Below are positions 35,340-46,474 of a stretch of DNA of 64,000 bases, in pieces. The stretch comes from Scleropages formosus. Its lineage: Eukaryota > Chordata > Actinopteri > Osteoglossiformes > Osteoglossidae. The position numbers and the translations under genes were made by a program. Where the stretch lies: the NCBI RefSeq assembly GCF_900964775.1, contig NC_041812.1:14503334-14567333 (forward strand), in the 5' to 3' direction. Positions within the stretch are counted from its first letter, which is position 1. Each line of letters starts with the position of its first letter. The notes beneath the pieces were generated by a model, which was not told the origin of the DNA, made no database searches, and was given only the letters and a program-made list of their open reading frames with translations.

Positions 35340-35480
35340 TCTGTCAGCAGTGACGCACATTTACATTCAGCTGCTCTAATTCCTTAATTAGATTGTGTTG
35401 ATCCTCCGAACATCCAATAAGATCCTTATTTAGTGGCCTCAGCTAATTAACGCTGACAATCTAATTCAACTCCTCAACCT
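35340..35480. promoter_or_regulatory. Homeodomain-site cluster, possible gnb3 enhancer
   Basis: Within 140 bases lie CTAATT (35,376), TTAATTAGATTG (35,382), CAATAAGATCC, CTAATTAACGCTGACAATC (35,442) and CTAATTC. TAATTR and GATTA/TAATC are Rax/Otx/Crx-type homeodomain motifs and GCTGAC is half of a MARE (NRL-type) site. gnb3 is a cone/ON-bipolar gene in vertebrates, so a photoreceptor element upstream of it is plausible. This is inference from motifs; short AT-rich motifs also arise by chance. Confidence 0.25.
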
Positions 35481-36179
35481 CAACCCTGGTGCCCATCCAT
35501 GCACATCTCGAAAACTATGTATGAGGAAAATTATATTCAGTATAAGCACGGATAATCCTTGTTTTTAATATCATGACATGTGATTTAATTTAACTGCTGC
35601 TTATGGAAATAGCAATCATTATGAAATCTTTGCATACTTGATAAAAGCACAAAGACAATTTAAAGTGATATCTTAGATAATCAAATGGAATGAATAAATC
35701 CCCGTTTGATATATTCTTTTTTCTCGTAAATGTGACACCATTGTATAAAAATTTGAAGTAACCATTTAATGTTTCCCCTTAATATGTCACAGTAGCGGGC
35801 GTAATGCAGGTCTGTCTTTCCGATGCTCTTTTCAGACCTGGACTGCCTCAGCAGAGTTTGTCCCTATCTTTCACCCATGTTGATCCTCTCCCTCACTCTC
35901 TTTCTGCTGATCATGTTTTTAACCCACTATATATTGTTCCTCATTGTTCACATCCTTGTTTGTTTTCTTCAGTCACCTTCATTTCTTGTCCTGATTTCCT
36001 TTCTCAATTGGTTTATCTGCTTCCCTTACTGTCCCCTCTGTCTTCCCTTTGCTCTCATTCTACTTCCATCTTTGGACTGATCTCTTCATCCCTGATCTCC
36101 CTTCATCCCTTCCAATCCCCATCAGCCAATCTCAGAAGAACAGTGAAAGCAATCACAGGAAGCCAACCTCAGGAAGAGT

Positions 36180-36326
36180 GAAACACAGCAAGTGTTTCCA
36201 CAAGTGAACTTCTGCAGACGGTGAGGACGTATACCTAAAAGAGAGAAGGTTTAGACTCAAGGTAGAAGCTCCACTATAGAAACAGAGTAGGAAGCAGAGG
36301 GAGAGTATCCTACTGTGGAAGACAAG
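36180..36326 (+). promoter_or_regulatory. Candidate gnb3 non-coding first exon
   Basis: Purine-rich sequence ending in a strong donor, GACAAG/GTGAGT, after base 36,326. The first gnb3 coding exon carries an acceptor (TTTCTTTCAG ending 38,534), so an upstream leader exon is expected. Placement is a guess among several donors. Confidence 0.3.
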
Positions 36327-37051
36327 GTGAGTTATTTACAACACTGCTTTGTGTAAAAATCACTGTAGTTCATTGGACTGGAGAGCGATGTCAGGTGCAT
36401 GTCTTGGGAGCTCTCAAAATTCATTGCGAGCAAGTAGCGCTTGAAGATAATTCGTCTTTGCAGCTCAATAATAAACTAGATCCTCTGTGTTCAATGACTA
36501 AACTGCTTTCATCAGTGTGACTTTTGAATTTTTTAACTTTCTTAATCATGGGAGATCTTGAAGTACATCTGTTGCATAGTAGGTAGTACAGTTTTAGGAG
36601 GTTATGAGGCTGAAATGAATACTAAACATTTTACATGACTGTAACTTAAAATTCTCCAGTGACACATTCTTTTTCTAGTACTAGTTTAAAATATTACATG
36701 TCACATTGTTACATGCTTATATTTGACTTTGAGGAACAGTTTGGAGACCACTTTTGTTGTGATGTAGCTTGATTGTACTGTCTGTCTTAATATCAAGCCA
36801 CAGTGTACTGCTGCAAAGCAGCTTTACTGTGATATGCAACTGCGATATTTAAGGTTCTACCATTTCCACAGAGCAACAGTCAATGTATATCGAGTTTTCC
36901 ACTCTGGCATAGTATGCCTTATATATGATGTTGAAATTTATCTTGAAAGTATTCGTTGCATCTTATAACACTGAAAGTTAAAGAATTGTTGTAAGCTATA
37001 GTCTTTTAGAATAAATTTTATATTTAAATAAATAAATTAATTAATGAATTT

Positions 37052-37262
37052 TTACACACACACACATTCTCGGAACCGCTTGTCCCATACGGGGTCGCGG
37101 GGAACCGGAGCCAACCCGGCAACACAGGGCGTAAGGCCGGAGGGGGAGGGGACACACCCAGGACGGGACGCCAGTCCATCGCAAGGCACCCTAAGCGGGA
37201 CTCGAACCCTAGACCCACTGGAGAGCAGGACCTGGTCCAACCCACTGCACCACCGCGCCCCC
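37052..37262 (-). repeat. SINE-A copy 7, full length
   Basis: Reverse copy with short (CA)n tail, intact B box (GGGACTCGAACCC on this strand) and complete GGGGGCGCGGTGG head at the right. TTAATTTTTA-like flanks suggest a target duplication in AT-rich DNA. It faces copy 8 about 50 bases away. Confidence 0.92.
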
Positions 37263-37313
37263 TAATTAATTTTTATATTTATATTAATTTTATAAGTTAT
37301 ATTCTTAATACTA

Positions 37314-37521
37314 AGGGGGGCGCGGTGGCGCAGTGGGTTGGACCACAGTCCTGCTCTCCGGTGGGTCTGGGGTTCGAGTCCCACTTGGGGTGCCTTGCGA
37401 CGGACTGGCGTCCCGTCCTGGGTGTGTCCCCTCCCCCTCCGGCCTTACGCCCTGTGTTACCGGGTAGGCTCCGGTTTCCCGCAACCCTGTATGGGACAGG
37501 CGGTTCTGAAAATGTGTGTGT
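37314..37521 (+). repeat. SINE-A copy 8, full length, young
   Basis: Complete forward copy: head GGGGGGCGCGGTGGCGCAGT, B box GGTTCGAGTCC, short (TG)n tail. The exact 13-base duplication ATTCTTAATACTA flanks it at 37,301-37,313 and 37,522-37,534. Many CpGs survive, so it inserted recently. Confidence 0.95.
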
Positions 37522-37534
37522 ATTCTTAATACTA

Positions 37535-38534
37535 TGCCACGTTGTAAGCAAAATCCAGTTCAAATGAGAATAACCTTACCGTCAACGAGGAATACTGTGG
37601 GAATTAATAGAAATGATCACATGAATTATTGCATATTGACAAGAAATAAACATCTACCTAATACACATTTAGCAGCAATTCCCTTATAGACTGTCACCCC
37701 TCAAGAAACTAAAGAAACCATTAAAACTCCTAAACACCACGTCTTCCCTCAATTGCTCTTTCTCTCACTCCTTTGTTAATCCATTAATAAAGAGTAGACA
37801 GTAATCGGATGACAGGAGGGGCCAAAGTACTTCTCTAAATTCTCCATATGGGATTTAAACAGCATACATGGGCAGGTGGTGTAGTGGATCAAGAAGTCTC
37901 CTAGTGACCCTGACTCCCAGTCTCTATGTCTTCACTGCCAGGTGGGCTCCCACAAGACCCAACTGGCCAAAAGATTCTCTTGGATTGCAAGCTGGGTTAG
38001 TGCCCATGTGACTTTACTCATGACTTATTCTTGCCACTAATCATGTATTGATATGGACAAACAAAACAATGGGTAATCAGTTAAAAACTTTGAGACACCA
38101 ATGCAAAACTCAGTTCTCCAAAACAGTATTTGTAAAATATTATTGCACAAAATGTTTATGTGAACATAATTTCATAAAGGACAACGCGGTGGTTCTGTGG
38201 ACAAGCTTACATGTCAGTTTGTTTCCCTAGGAAAAGACCACATGCTGTGTGCTTCATAGCCTTGTGCCATATCACAGTTACTCATACTGCTGGAATTATT
38301 TTCATTGCAATCTTAAAACTGTGCCTTTGAAAACAATGCTTATGGTGGAGCTCTGATACTATGTCTGAGGGCTGAGTTCCTAGATCCAAATTATTTCAGA
38401 CTATAGCATGTCATCAAGGCTTCTCCGTGTCAGTCAGAAGTAATAAAGAATAAAGCCAAAACAAAGAGTACTGAAGAAAATACTGCTGTCTTAACAAGTA
38501 TTCTTTATGTTGGTCCAGTCTTGATTTCTTTCAG
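37535..38534. other. Sequence upstream of the first gnb3 coding exon
   Basis: AT-rich non-coding stretch. A tRNA-like phrase 'gcaggtggtgtagtggatcaag' at 37,873 may be a decayed SINE head. No exon is seen before the acceptor at 38,534. Confidence 0.35.
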
Positions 38535-38568
38535 TGTTTGTCAGTGACAGCGCCTACCAACCATAGTC

Positions 38569-40968
38569 ATGGGAGAAATGGAGCAGTTGCGCAAGGAGGC
38601 AAACACCCTTAAGGAGCAGATTGCGGTACGTTTGTCATTCAAAGTGATATATGGTGTAAAACTGATAAATGAATGCTACTTTGGACATTCTATATCTTTC
38701 ACAGTTAGTATGGTATAGGATATAATAGGATTATATTAATATGGTATTCATGCAAAATTGATATGGTAGCTTTAGTACTATTGTATGCTACAGAAGTGTG
38801 CCAGTGACCTCACTACACTGTGTTCTGCAGGCTGCTCGCAAGACAGCTCAAGATACCACCCTGCAGGCAGTGGTGTCTGGAACAGCCGTGGTTGGCCGAG
38901 TCCAGCTCAAGACCAGGAAGACACTCAAAGGTCACCTGGCCAAGATCTATGCCATGCACTGGTCTTCAGACTCCAGGTAAAGAATACCTCTCATCACAAC
39001 TGAGTGCTTAGCATTTCACAGAACCTACAACTATTGGAAGCAGTTTGTCTGATGAAACCATATAGGATAGGGTAAATGGCATCAATTCCACAGGAATTTT
39101 ACTGATGGATGACCACTTTGATGGTTTCATGATAAGGTAGAGTACGGCTGTTTAACCTTGTCTTCTTCTGCACGTCTCTGAATTGCAAACACAGGGAGGA
39201 CATGAAAACTGAACAGACTGAGTTGAATGCAGACCTGCACAAATCATTATTTCAGGGCACACACAACTACAGTGTCTGTACACCTGCTTGGAGCCTAATG
39301 CGGGGTTAGTTTTTTTCCCTCTCTGCCAGTTTTTGCAATATAATTTTCATGAGTTTGTAACTGAACCATGCCCTTTTAAAGATAACTGGAATTAACTGTT
39401 TCATGCATTTATTGCCATTCACACCATTCACTTCATTTTCACAAATATGTGATTATTATGGGATTAGCTCCCGATTTATTCAAGTAAAATTTGATTTAGG
39501 TAACTTACTTAAGGGTACTGCAACCATTTCAACATAGGGTGTATAGTGGTAATCTTCATATTTGTATATTTGTGTAAAAAACTCAGCTTTTTAAACTTAA
39601 AACAACTGCGTAAATTGTATATGCACCTATAAAATGCTATATTTTTTATACAGTATTTTAAGTATGCAGTGATTTCTCAATTTACAGACAAAACTGGAAC
39701 TGGAATTCCAACATCCCAAATCACTTTTACAGTTTATTCACAGCAAAGCTTTGCAATACAGACAGCCCTCAACTTGTTTGCTGCTTTGGGTCTGTGAAAA
39801 CCTCATATAATGCTATATTTTAAAAAAAATCTTAAGACTTTTTAACTAAAACATATCCATCCATCCATCATCAACAACCACTTGTCCCAAGCGGGGTTGC
39901 GGTGAACCAGAGCCTAACCCGGCAATACAAAGTGCAAGGCCGAAGGGGGAGAGGACACACCCTGGATGGGACACCAATTCGTTGCAAGGCATCCCAAGCA
40001 GGGCTTGAACCTTAGACTCACTGCGCCACCATGTCCCCCCAACTAAAACATAATTTAACTCAATTTTGAAGGAACTTAAAAAATGATGAAATAAAACTAA
40101 AAAAAACCTTGTCTCCACAAAAAAAGTATTCAGTCCTGATTATGGACCAGTTTATCCCACAAACTTGTTCATCTTGGCACTGACCACCAGCACAAAGAAA
40201 CAGCAGACCCAAACTGTAAACACAGTTAAAATCAAGTGAAGTGGTCTTTCATTTCTATTCTTTGCCCCCTACCATCCAGCTGAGCTCTAATGGCTGGGTG
40301 GAGAAACACCGGTAATGTTCACTCCAGAACACGCATCACACACACACACACACCATCTGAAACCGTTTGTCCCACACGGGGTCGCGGGGAGCTGGAGCCT
40401 AAGCTGGCAACGCAGGGTGAAAGATTGGAGGGGGAGAGGACACACCCAGGGCAGGATGCCAGTCCATCGCAAGGCACCCCAAGCAGGACTTGAATCCCAG
40501 ACCCACCAGAGAGCAGGACTGGTCCAACCCACTGTGCCACCACACGCCCCCACTCCAGAACAGAATTTAAAAAAAATAAATAAATTAAACAGTGAAGAAA
40601 CTATAAAAAATTAAAAAATAAACTGGAACTTTTTTCTATGTTGAAAACATTCACAATTATAACATGAGGAACCAGAGTATAATGTTCAGTTACTGAAATG
40701 TTGACTTCACACTTGAAGGTATAGAGGTGGAGGCAAAATGATTTTTACACTGCATATTGACTGACATCCACGCTAATAAATCTTCTTTCTGTCACTTAGA
40801 TTAATGGTCAGTGCATCACAGGATGGCAAACTCATTGTGTGGGATAGCTACACTACCAACAAGGTAAAGAATGTACCATCATTTTGAGTTTTTATTAACT
40901 GTGCCCTCAGTTTTAGTCCAGTCAGGAAGACTGTTTTCTTTACAGTGTTCCCTTTATTCCTTTCAACA

Positions 40969-41018
<50 letters not shown>

Positions 41019-43311
41019 CTCTATCTATCTATCTATTTTTCCAGGTGAATGCCATCCCACTCAAATCCTCATGGGTGATGACATGTGCTTTTGCACCATC
41101 TGGCAACCTGGTAGCCAGTGGTGGTCTTGATAATATGTGCACTGTCTACAACCTCAAGGGCAAAGATGGCAACGTGAAGACTTTGAAAGAACTTGATGCA
41201 CACACAGGTACCAGGCAAAAAGGGCTAAGGAGCACAAAAAATCATATATTTGAGGCTGATTGCCAAATTGACAAACACAACACTCGCAGAAACTCCTCAG
41301 TGAGGCTGTTTTGAGCTGCTGATCCGCACACCATCTTCTGAGACGGCCTTTGCCTGCCGCTATCCACAAAGAACAAGCAAACAACACATCTTCTGTGAGG
41401 CCACCGTTAATAGCAAATGCACAAAGAAGCCAATCTTTTACCATCTGAAACACATAAAGCACCTTTTGTAAGACATATAGCAGCAGATATACAACAGATA
41501 CATGCACCTTTTCCTCTTCCTTTGACAAACTAATACAGAAAAAGTACTTTCTCTGTGAGATATTTTTATCAATGTCACTGTTTCTGTACAGGTTACCTCT
41601 CTTGCTGCCGCTTCCTTAGTGACACAGAAATCATCACAAGCTCTGGTGACACCACCTGGTAATGTGTTTGTTTTCATTAGTGGGTAATGCTGCAAATTAT
41701 AGTTAGGGAGACTTCCCTATTGTTTTGAGACAAATGTGTAAAAGAAAAAACATAAGTGTGGCGCAGAAATAGTGTTACCATTTACTGGAACATATTATGA
41801 TTATTTTTTACTTAGTTTTGTGTTTTTTTCTTAGGAAAGGTTTTTCTACCTTTAGTTATTATTATTATTATTATTATTCTTTTTTTTTTCAATAGAGCGC
41901 TCTTCTCACGCAGTGACACAGAGCGCTTCAACACAGGCTTACAGCAAGAAAAATTGATACAAACAAAGAAGATAGTCAACTAATGGCTACCATAATGAAG
42001 AACTTATTATAGAGCTATAAGTATACCTACTGGCCACCGGGGAAAGGAACAAAAACTTCCAACTGAAGGTTCTGATTCCTCTGCTGGCCTGACCCTCTTC
42101 ACTTTTTTTCAGTGCTCTCTGGGATCTGGAAAGTGGTAAGCAGAAGACGATCTTCATGAACCACGTTGGAGACTGCATGTGCCTGGCTCTTTCCCCGGAC
42201 ATGAACTTATTCATCTCTGGAGCCTGTGACTCTCAGGCCAAACTGTGGGACATTCGAGACGGTACTTGCAAGCAGACCTTCCAAGGTCATGAGAGTGACA
42301 TCAATGCCATTGCGGTGAGCGGCACTATAATACACATTGCCCACACATGAGCAAATACATACATACATACACACACAATGTTGCACATATAAAAGCATGT
42401 GCTCGGGCTGCCCCTGCTTCGACTCATCTGCTTCCTTTCTGTCCCAGTTTTTCCCTTCTGGGACCACTGTTGTGACAGGCTCCGACGACTGCACTTGCAA
42501 GATGTTTGACTTGCGCTCCGATCAGGAGTTGATCAGCTACCAGGATCCAACCATCAACTGCGGTGTAACATCGCTGGCCTTGTCCACCTCTGGTCGCCTC
42601 ATTATGGCTGGATATGATGACTTCAACTGCAATATCTGGGATTCACTCAAGGCTGAAAGAGTGGGTGAGTGGAACAGAATGCTGAAAAGTCTGTCAGAGG
42701 GGATGTAATGGGGTTGTCACAGGTGCTGTGTTTCACAAAGCAGGACACAGTGGGTATGTAGTGTCACATTGGCAAACACTATCATACAGTGAGACACTGA
42801 AGGTGCTACACAGGGCATTTCAGAGAGCAGCACACTGAGATTGTGCTGTGTCATAGTGGAGGAGCACTGAGGGTGGTGTTGTCCCAACGGTGATGTCACG
42901 GAGCAGCGTACAGAAGGGATTTGGTGTGCCTCAGCAGGAATGTTGGAGAGAAGGTGTTACAGAGCAATGATGAGGGTGTGGTTTGTCATAGAAAAAAACA
43001 GTGGATGATGTCTCAGTGAGGATGTCACAGAACAGCACACAAAGGCTGACGAAGGTGATGAAAATCAGAGTGCTGGAAAGTCACAAAATGCAAAAAGAGG
43101 GGGAACTGTTACAAGCAAACATACTGCAGGAGCCATGTTCCTTTAAGGGCTACTTTACTGTCAGCGTGGGTGTGATCCAGCTGTGTGACCTCTCTGTGTC
43201 CCAGGTGTGCTGGCTGGCCATGACAACAGAGTGAGCTGCACCGGGGTGCCACCTGATGGAATGTGCGTCTGCACGGGTTCCTGGGACAGCTTTCTGAAGA
43301 TCTGGAACTGA
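38569..43311 (+). CDS. gnb3: G protein subunit beta-3, eight coding exons
   Basis: Beta subunit of heterotrimeric G proteins; partners a gamma subunit and a transducin-type alpha at the membrane, and in vertebrate retina serves cone and ON-bipolar signalling. Exons: 38569-38625, 38831-38976, 40800-40863, 41045-41207, 41592-41658, 42113-42314, 42448-42664, 43205-43311; they sum to 1,023 bases, 340 residues plus stop, the exact length of this family. The N terminus [18 protein letters not shown] is beta-3 type (beta-1, -2 and -4 begin MSEL). An N-terminal helix to about residue 45 is followed by seven WD repeats ending [11 protein letters not shown]. One repeat reads FMNHVGDC where most Gbeta have a Gly-His pair. 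Exon 38831-38976 (146 bases) equals the sum of two exons (39 and 107) that I recall from mammalian Gbeta genes. Lies upstream of, and in the same direction as, slc2a3. Confidence 0.97.
39175..39245 (-). repeat. V-SINE core fragment in gnb3 intron
   Basis: 'gaattgcaaacacagggagg' and 'actgaacagactgagttgaa' match the 'mean' V-SINE core on the minus strand only loosely. Ends are missing. Confidence 0.4.
39856..40040 (-). repeat. SINE-A copy 9, (ATCC)n-tailed form
   Basis: Reverse copy with an ATCC-repeat tail (left) in place of (CA)n, followed by ATCAACAACCACTTGTCCC. The exact 12-base duplication AACTAAAACATA flanks it (39,844-39,855; 40,041-40,052). Slightly shortened around the A-box end. In gnb3 intron 38,977-40,799, which otherwise holds a possible Tigger-like left end near 39,757. 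Confidence 0.92.
40331..40550 (-). repeat. SINE-A copy 10
   Basis: Nearly full-length reverse copy with (CA)n tail. The exact 11-base duplication CACTCCAGAAC flanks it (40,320-40,330; 40,551-40,561). Same gnb3 intron as copy 9. Confidence 0.93.
40970..41036 (+). repeat. (TATC)n microsatellite
   Basis: About 16 TATC units, with one TCTC variant, ending only some ten bases before the acceptor of gnb3 exon 41045-41207. It therefore replaces most of the polypyrimidine tract, leaving TTTTTCCAG. Confidence 0.95.
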
Positions 43312-43620
43312 TTGGATCCTCCGGAGAGAAAAATGAGGAACACAGGGAGGAGAGCCAGACAGAAAGTGGAAAAATGAGCTAGAAAGGGAACGCTATAGAG
43401 AACCCAAATTTCCATTCAGGATCAGATCTTGGAGAACTGGAAATTATGCTGGAAAAAATAGTATTTATTTCTTTATAGCACACTATTTGTTGCTCTTCTA
43501 TGCTCTCACTCTTTCTCTCTCAGTCTCCTTCCAGCTAAGGTTTATGAGAGGCAGAAAGGGACATGTTAGAGAACAGAGCACTGAATAAGAATTTATGTGA
43601 TATGTACAGAAGTTACAGAT

Positions 43621-43797
43621 AATAAAATATCAGTATTATAACTTTGGCAACCACTTCAATAGTTTCAACAATGCTTTAAACATCTTTGGACTGTTCTACC
43701 TATTATAAAAATTAAAATTGCACTGTTAGGTTTTTGCAAAAACAAAAGGAAAAAAAAACATCATTTAAAGGGCAATTGTTACAGGACATTTAATAAA
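43621..43797 (+). terminator. Candidate gnb3 poly(A) signals
   Basis: AATAAA at 43,621-43,626 and again at 43,792-43,797, about 310 and 480 bases after the stop codon. Either could end the gnb3 transcript. Confidence 0.5.
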
Positions 43798-43799
43798 GT

Positions 43800-45590
43800 C
43801 AAATTTAGCATTACAGATTTGCCTTGTTTATCTTCAAACACTTGTAGTTAAGGTTTCCTCATTATCTTACCGTTATTATATTTGCATTTTGTAACTGATC
43901 ATTTTTGGGTGAAAATTTAACATCCAACTGGACTAAGGAGTCATTTCAACAGTATGAAACCTCTGAGAGCACAAAACGTTGCCTTTCATGTTGGAAAGCC
44001 CAATAATTAATTTTTTGTTTTTATAGACGACTTGAATAGTTGATAAATCCATACAATCAAACTTGATATCAATTTTATATAGTGCTTTTAAAGAGCAGAC
44101 AAACATAAAATGTGTTTTCTTTCATTCACCTTCACAGTTGTGAAATTCTAGGGCTTCAAAGTCATGATGTTGCTTTAAAGGTAAAAATGGAATTAAAATC
44201 TAAATTTATTAGAACTATACCATTTATATAAATAATTCCACAGACAAGCCACATACGAACTCACATACACTTCCTTAATTGACTGTTAAATTAAACAACA
44301 GCAAAAAAACAATAAATATAATTATGTACAATAAAACACAAAAATGTTTGGCCAAAATAAATGTCTTGCAATTTACCTGTTTTTGTGAAGGTCACCAAGG
44401 ACTACTTGGGGAAGCACTACACTTGTACAGCTGGGTTCCTCATAACACATATGTGAGCATGTCTAGTTAACGTCCAGCAGTTTTTAAGTAGTTGCCATTC
44501 CTTTTGTACTACCTAAGGTTCGAGCACTAGTGGGCAAAATTATTACAGGACCTTTGCATATAATCTGCATAGAAGAGTAGAGGACAGCTGGAGCGAGTGC
44601 AATGCACACACCACAAAGTCAGCCAGGACAGCCACATTTATGATTTTTGTTGTTTAATAAAACAGTAGAATATGAATCCATTCTGCATCCCTTTGTTGCA
44701 TCAATGACACCGCAAGACTGGCAATGAATCATGAGGATAAAATCAAAGTGCATCTGGTTCAACCCTTGGATGCAGATGAAAAAGAAGCTGCTTTGCTTTA
44801 GTGGTGCTGGAGCAGTTTGTACGGTTTAATAAGAAACCAAAAAGAGAATCTGTCTAGTCTTAATGCACAAACTCAGCAGCAGCACTGGGTGTAATTCTTC
44901 AGTAAAATCACAGCCTGCGCTGTCATCTCTTTCTTTACAAGCCTGTTCCGAAACGTCACTATTGTTGTAATCACATTCAGCATTTGAATCCATCACCGTT
45001 TCCTCTCCAGTCTGAAATGAGATTTTGCATTCTTTCGGGTAATATCACGGAACTATTCTTGCAGACACCTTCGAGCACTTTCGCCGTGCGTGGAATTTGA
45101 GTAAGAATCACGTTTGACACCCCCTTGAAAAGAAAGTGCTCAGCTCCCCGCCCATTCCACCCTATAAATGTTAGGCTGTGTGCGCGTCTTCGTGTATTTA
45201 CGGCACAAAATATTTGTATAACACTCTTGCAAATACTGCAACATTCCATGAACTATGTGTTTTTTTCCCCCCCTTCACGTCCAATTTTCACAATGCTAAT
45301 CATTTCAAAATATGACGAACATTGCATTGGTGCATAATATATGGTGTAAGAAACTAACTACCTGTACTTAAGAATTACACGACGTCAGCAACGACGATGT
45401 CTCTTCTTTCTCCAATACAAATTGTTTTTTCTTACACGTACGTTACGTCGCTTTCGAAAAAAAGCGTCTGGGAATAAATGTAGATGTGAATAAATGTAAA
45501 AAAAATAGAAGCAAATTTTAGCCGATAGTCAAAAACGCTATACATACATATATATATTTATATATACAATGTTATGTAGATTGAAGAGAG
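43800..45590. other. gnb3-slc2a3 spacer
   Basis: No gene recognised. A TATA-like CCTATAAATG at 45,160 sits beside a GC-rich CCCCGCCCATT, which could be a minor promoter or chance. A diverged SINE-B 3' end is at about 45,445-45,505. Confidence 0.35.
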
Positions 45591-46022
45591 TTCATTTGCA
45601 CAGGTACAGGAGCCCAACAGTGGAGGCTCGTGCCGAACATCGGCAGTTGCATCATCATCAGCAGTCGGTCGCTGCTCTCCTCAAGGTCGCAGACGCGGAG
45701 AATTGTGGGGAAGCAACACGGGACATAAATTCTGCGGTTCTACGCCAATTGGAGTGAGACGCTGAGACCTGCTGATGGGGGGGTTGGGGGGAGGGTTACG
45801 CAGCCACTTGCAACAAGGTATTTTGTCACGAGATGGCACGCGAAACCAAGTCACGACTTTGATGTAACACGGGTTACGGACGCGCTGGCGCTGCATCCCG
45901 CCCTTAGATCTTGGAGTCCTTTTTTTTTTTCTGAGAAGATGTTTCGGTGGACGTGAAGAAATTGTGTAAAACGAAGTAAAAGGGAGCAAAGTGGCGTGAT
46001 TTTAGAGAGGCTAATTGCGCCG
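45590..46022 (+). promoter_or_regulatory. Candidate slc2a3 promoter and non-coding first exon
   Basis: CpG-containing, GC-rich compared with both sides, with a poly-G run at 45,776-45,797. It ends in the donor GCGCCG/GTGAGT after base 46,022. The next exon has the acceptor ATTTATAG ending 46,410 and 64 bases of leader before the ATG at 46,475, so a leader exon here fits. Confidence 0.5.
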
Positions 46023-46474
46023 GTGAGTGTGACGTTTTTTAAATTTGTAATAATTTGGGATCAAAATGATATTAGAGACAAATCTGGAATGTAATAATAA
46101 ATTGCCCTGTTGCCGAAAGTAACAGAAAATGAGACAGTTGAGTTGTTCTGCTACGTTTTTAAGCATATTATACTGAAAGATTCATTTCATTCTTTGAATT
46201 AGAAGAATTAATATACATATTAAATTAATTAATCGGGTGATATGTCATGTCATCAGTCATGTCAGTTGTTGCAGTAAAGTGTTTTTGATATACTAGCAAT
46301 AATAGGTATAATGGCATGTTTTGGCTTTTTATTGTATGAATTATAACATTTTCTTATGATATTTCCTCTAAATAATACGATTTATTAATGATATTGTTGG
46401 CTATTTATAGGATTTGTCAAGCTTGCACTGTCACTTGGTATAGTCTTCGGGCAGCAAGAAGAGCTGTTACTAAA

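Noticed and set aside
35804-36181. Leucine- and serine-rich frame of 125 codons upstream of gnb3
   Set aside because: Pyrimidine-rich sequence gives long frames by composition; no conserved motif and no splice context.
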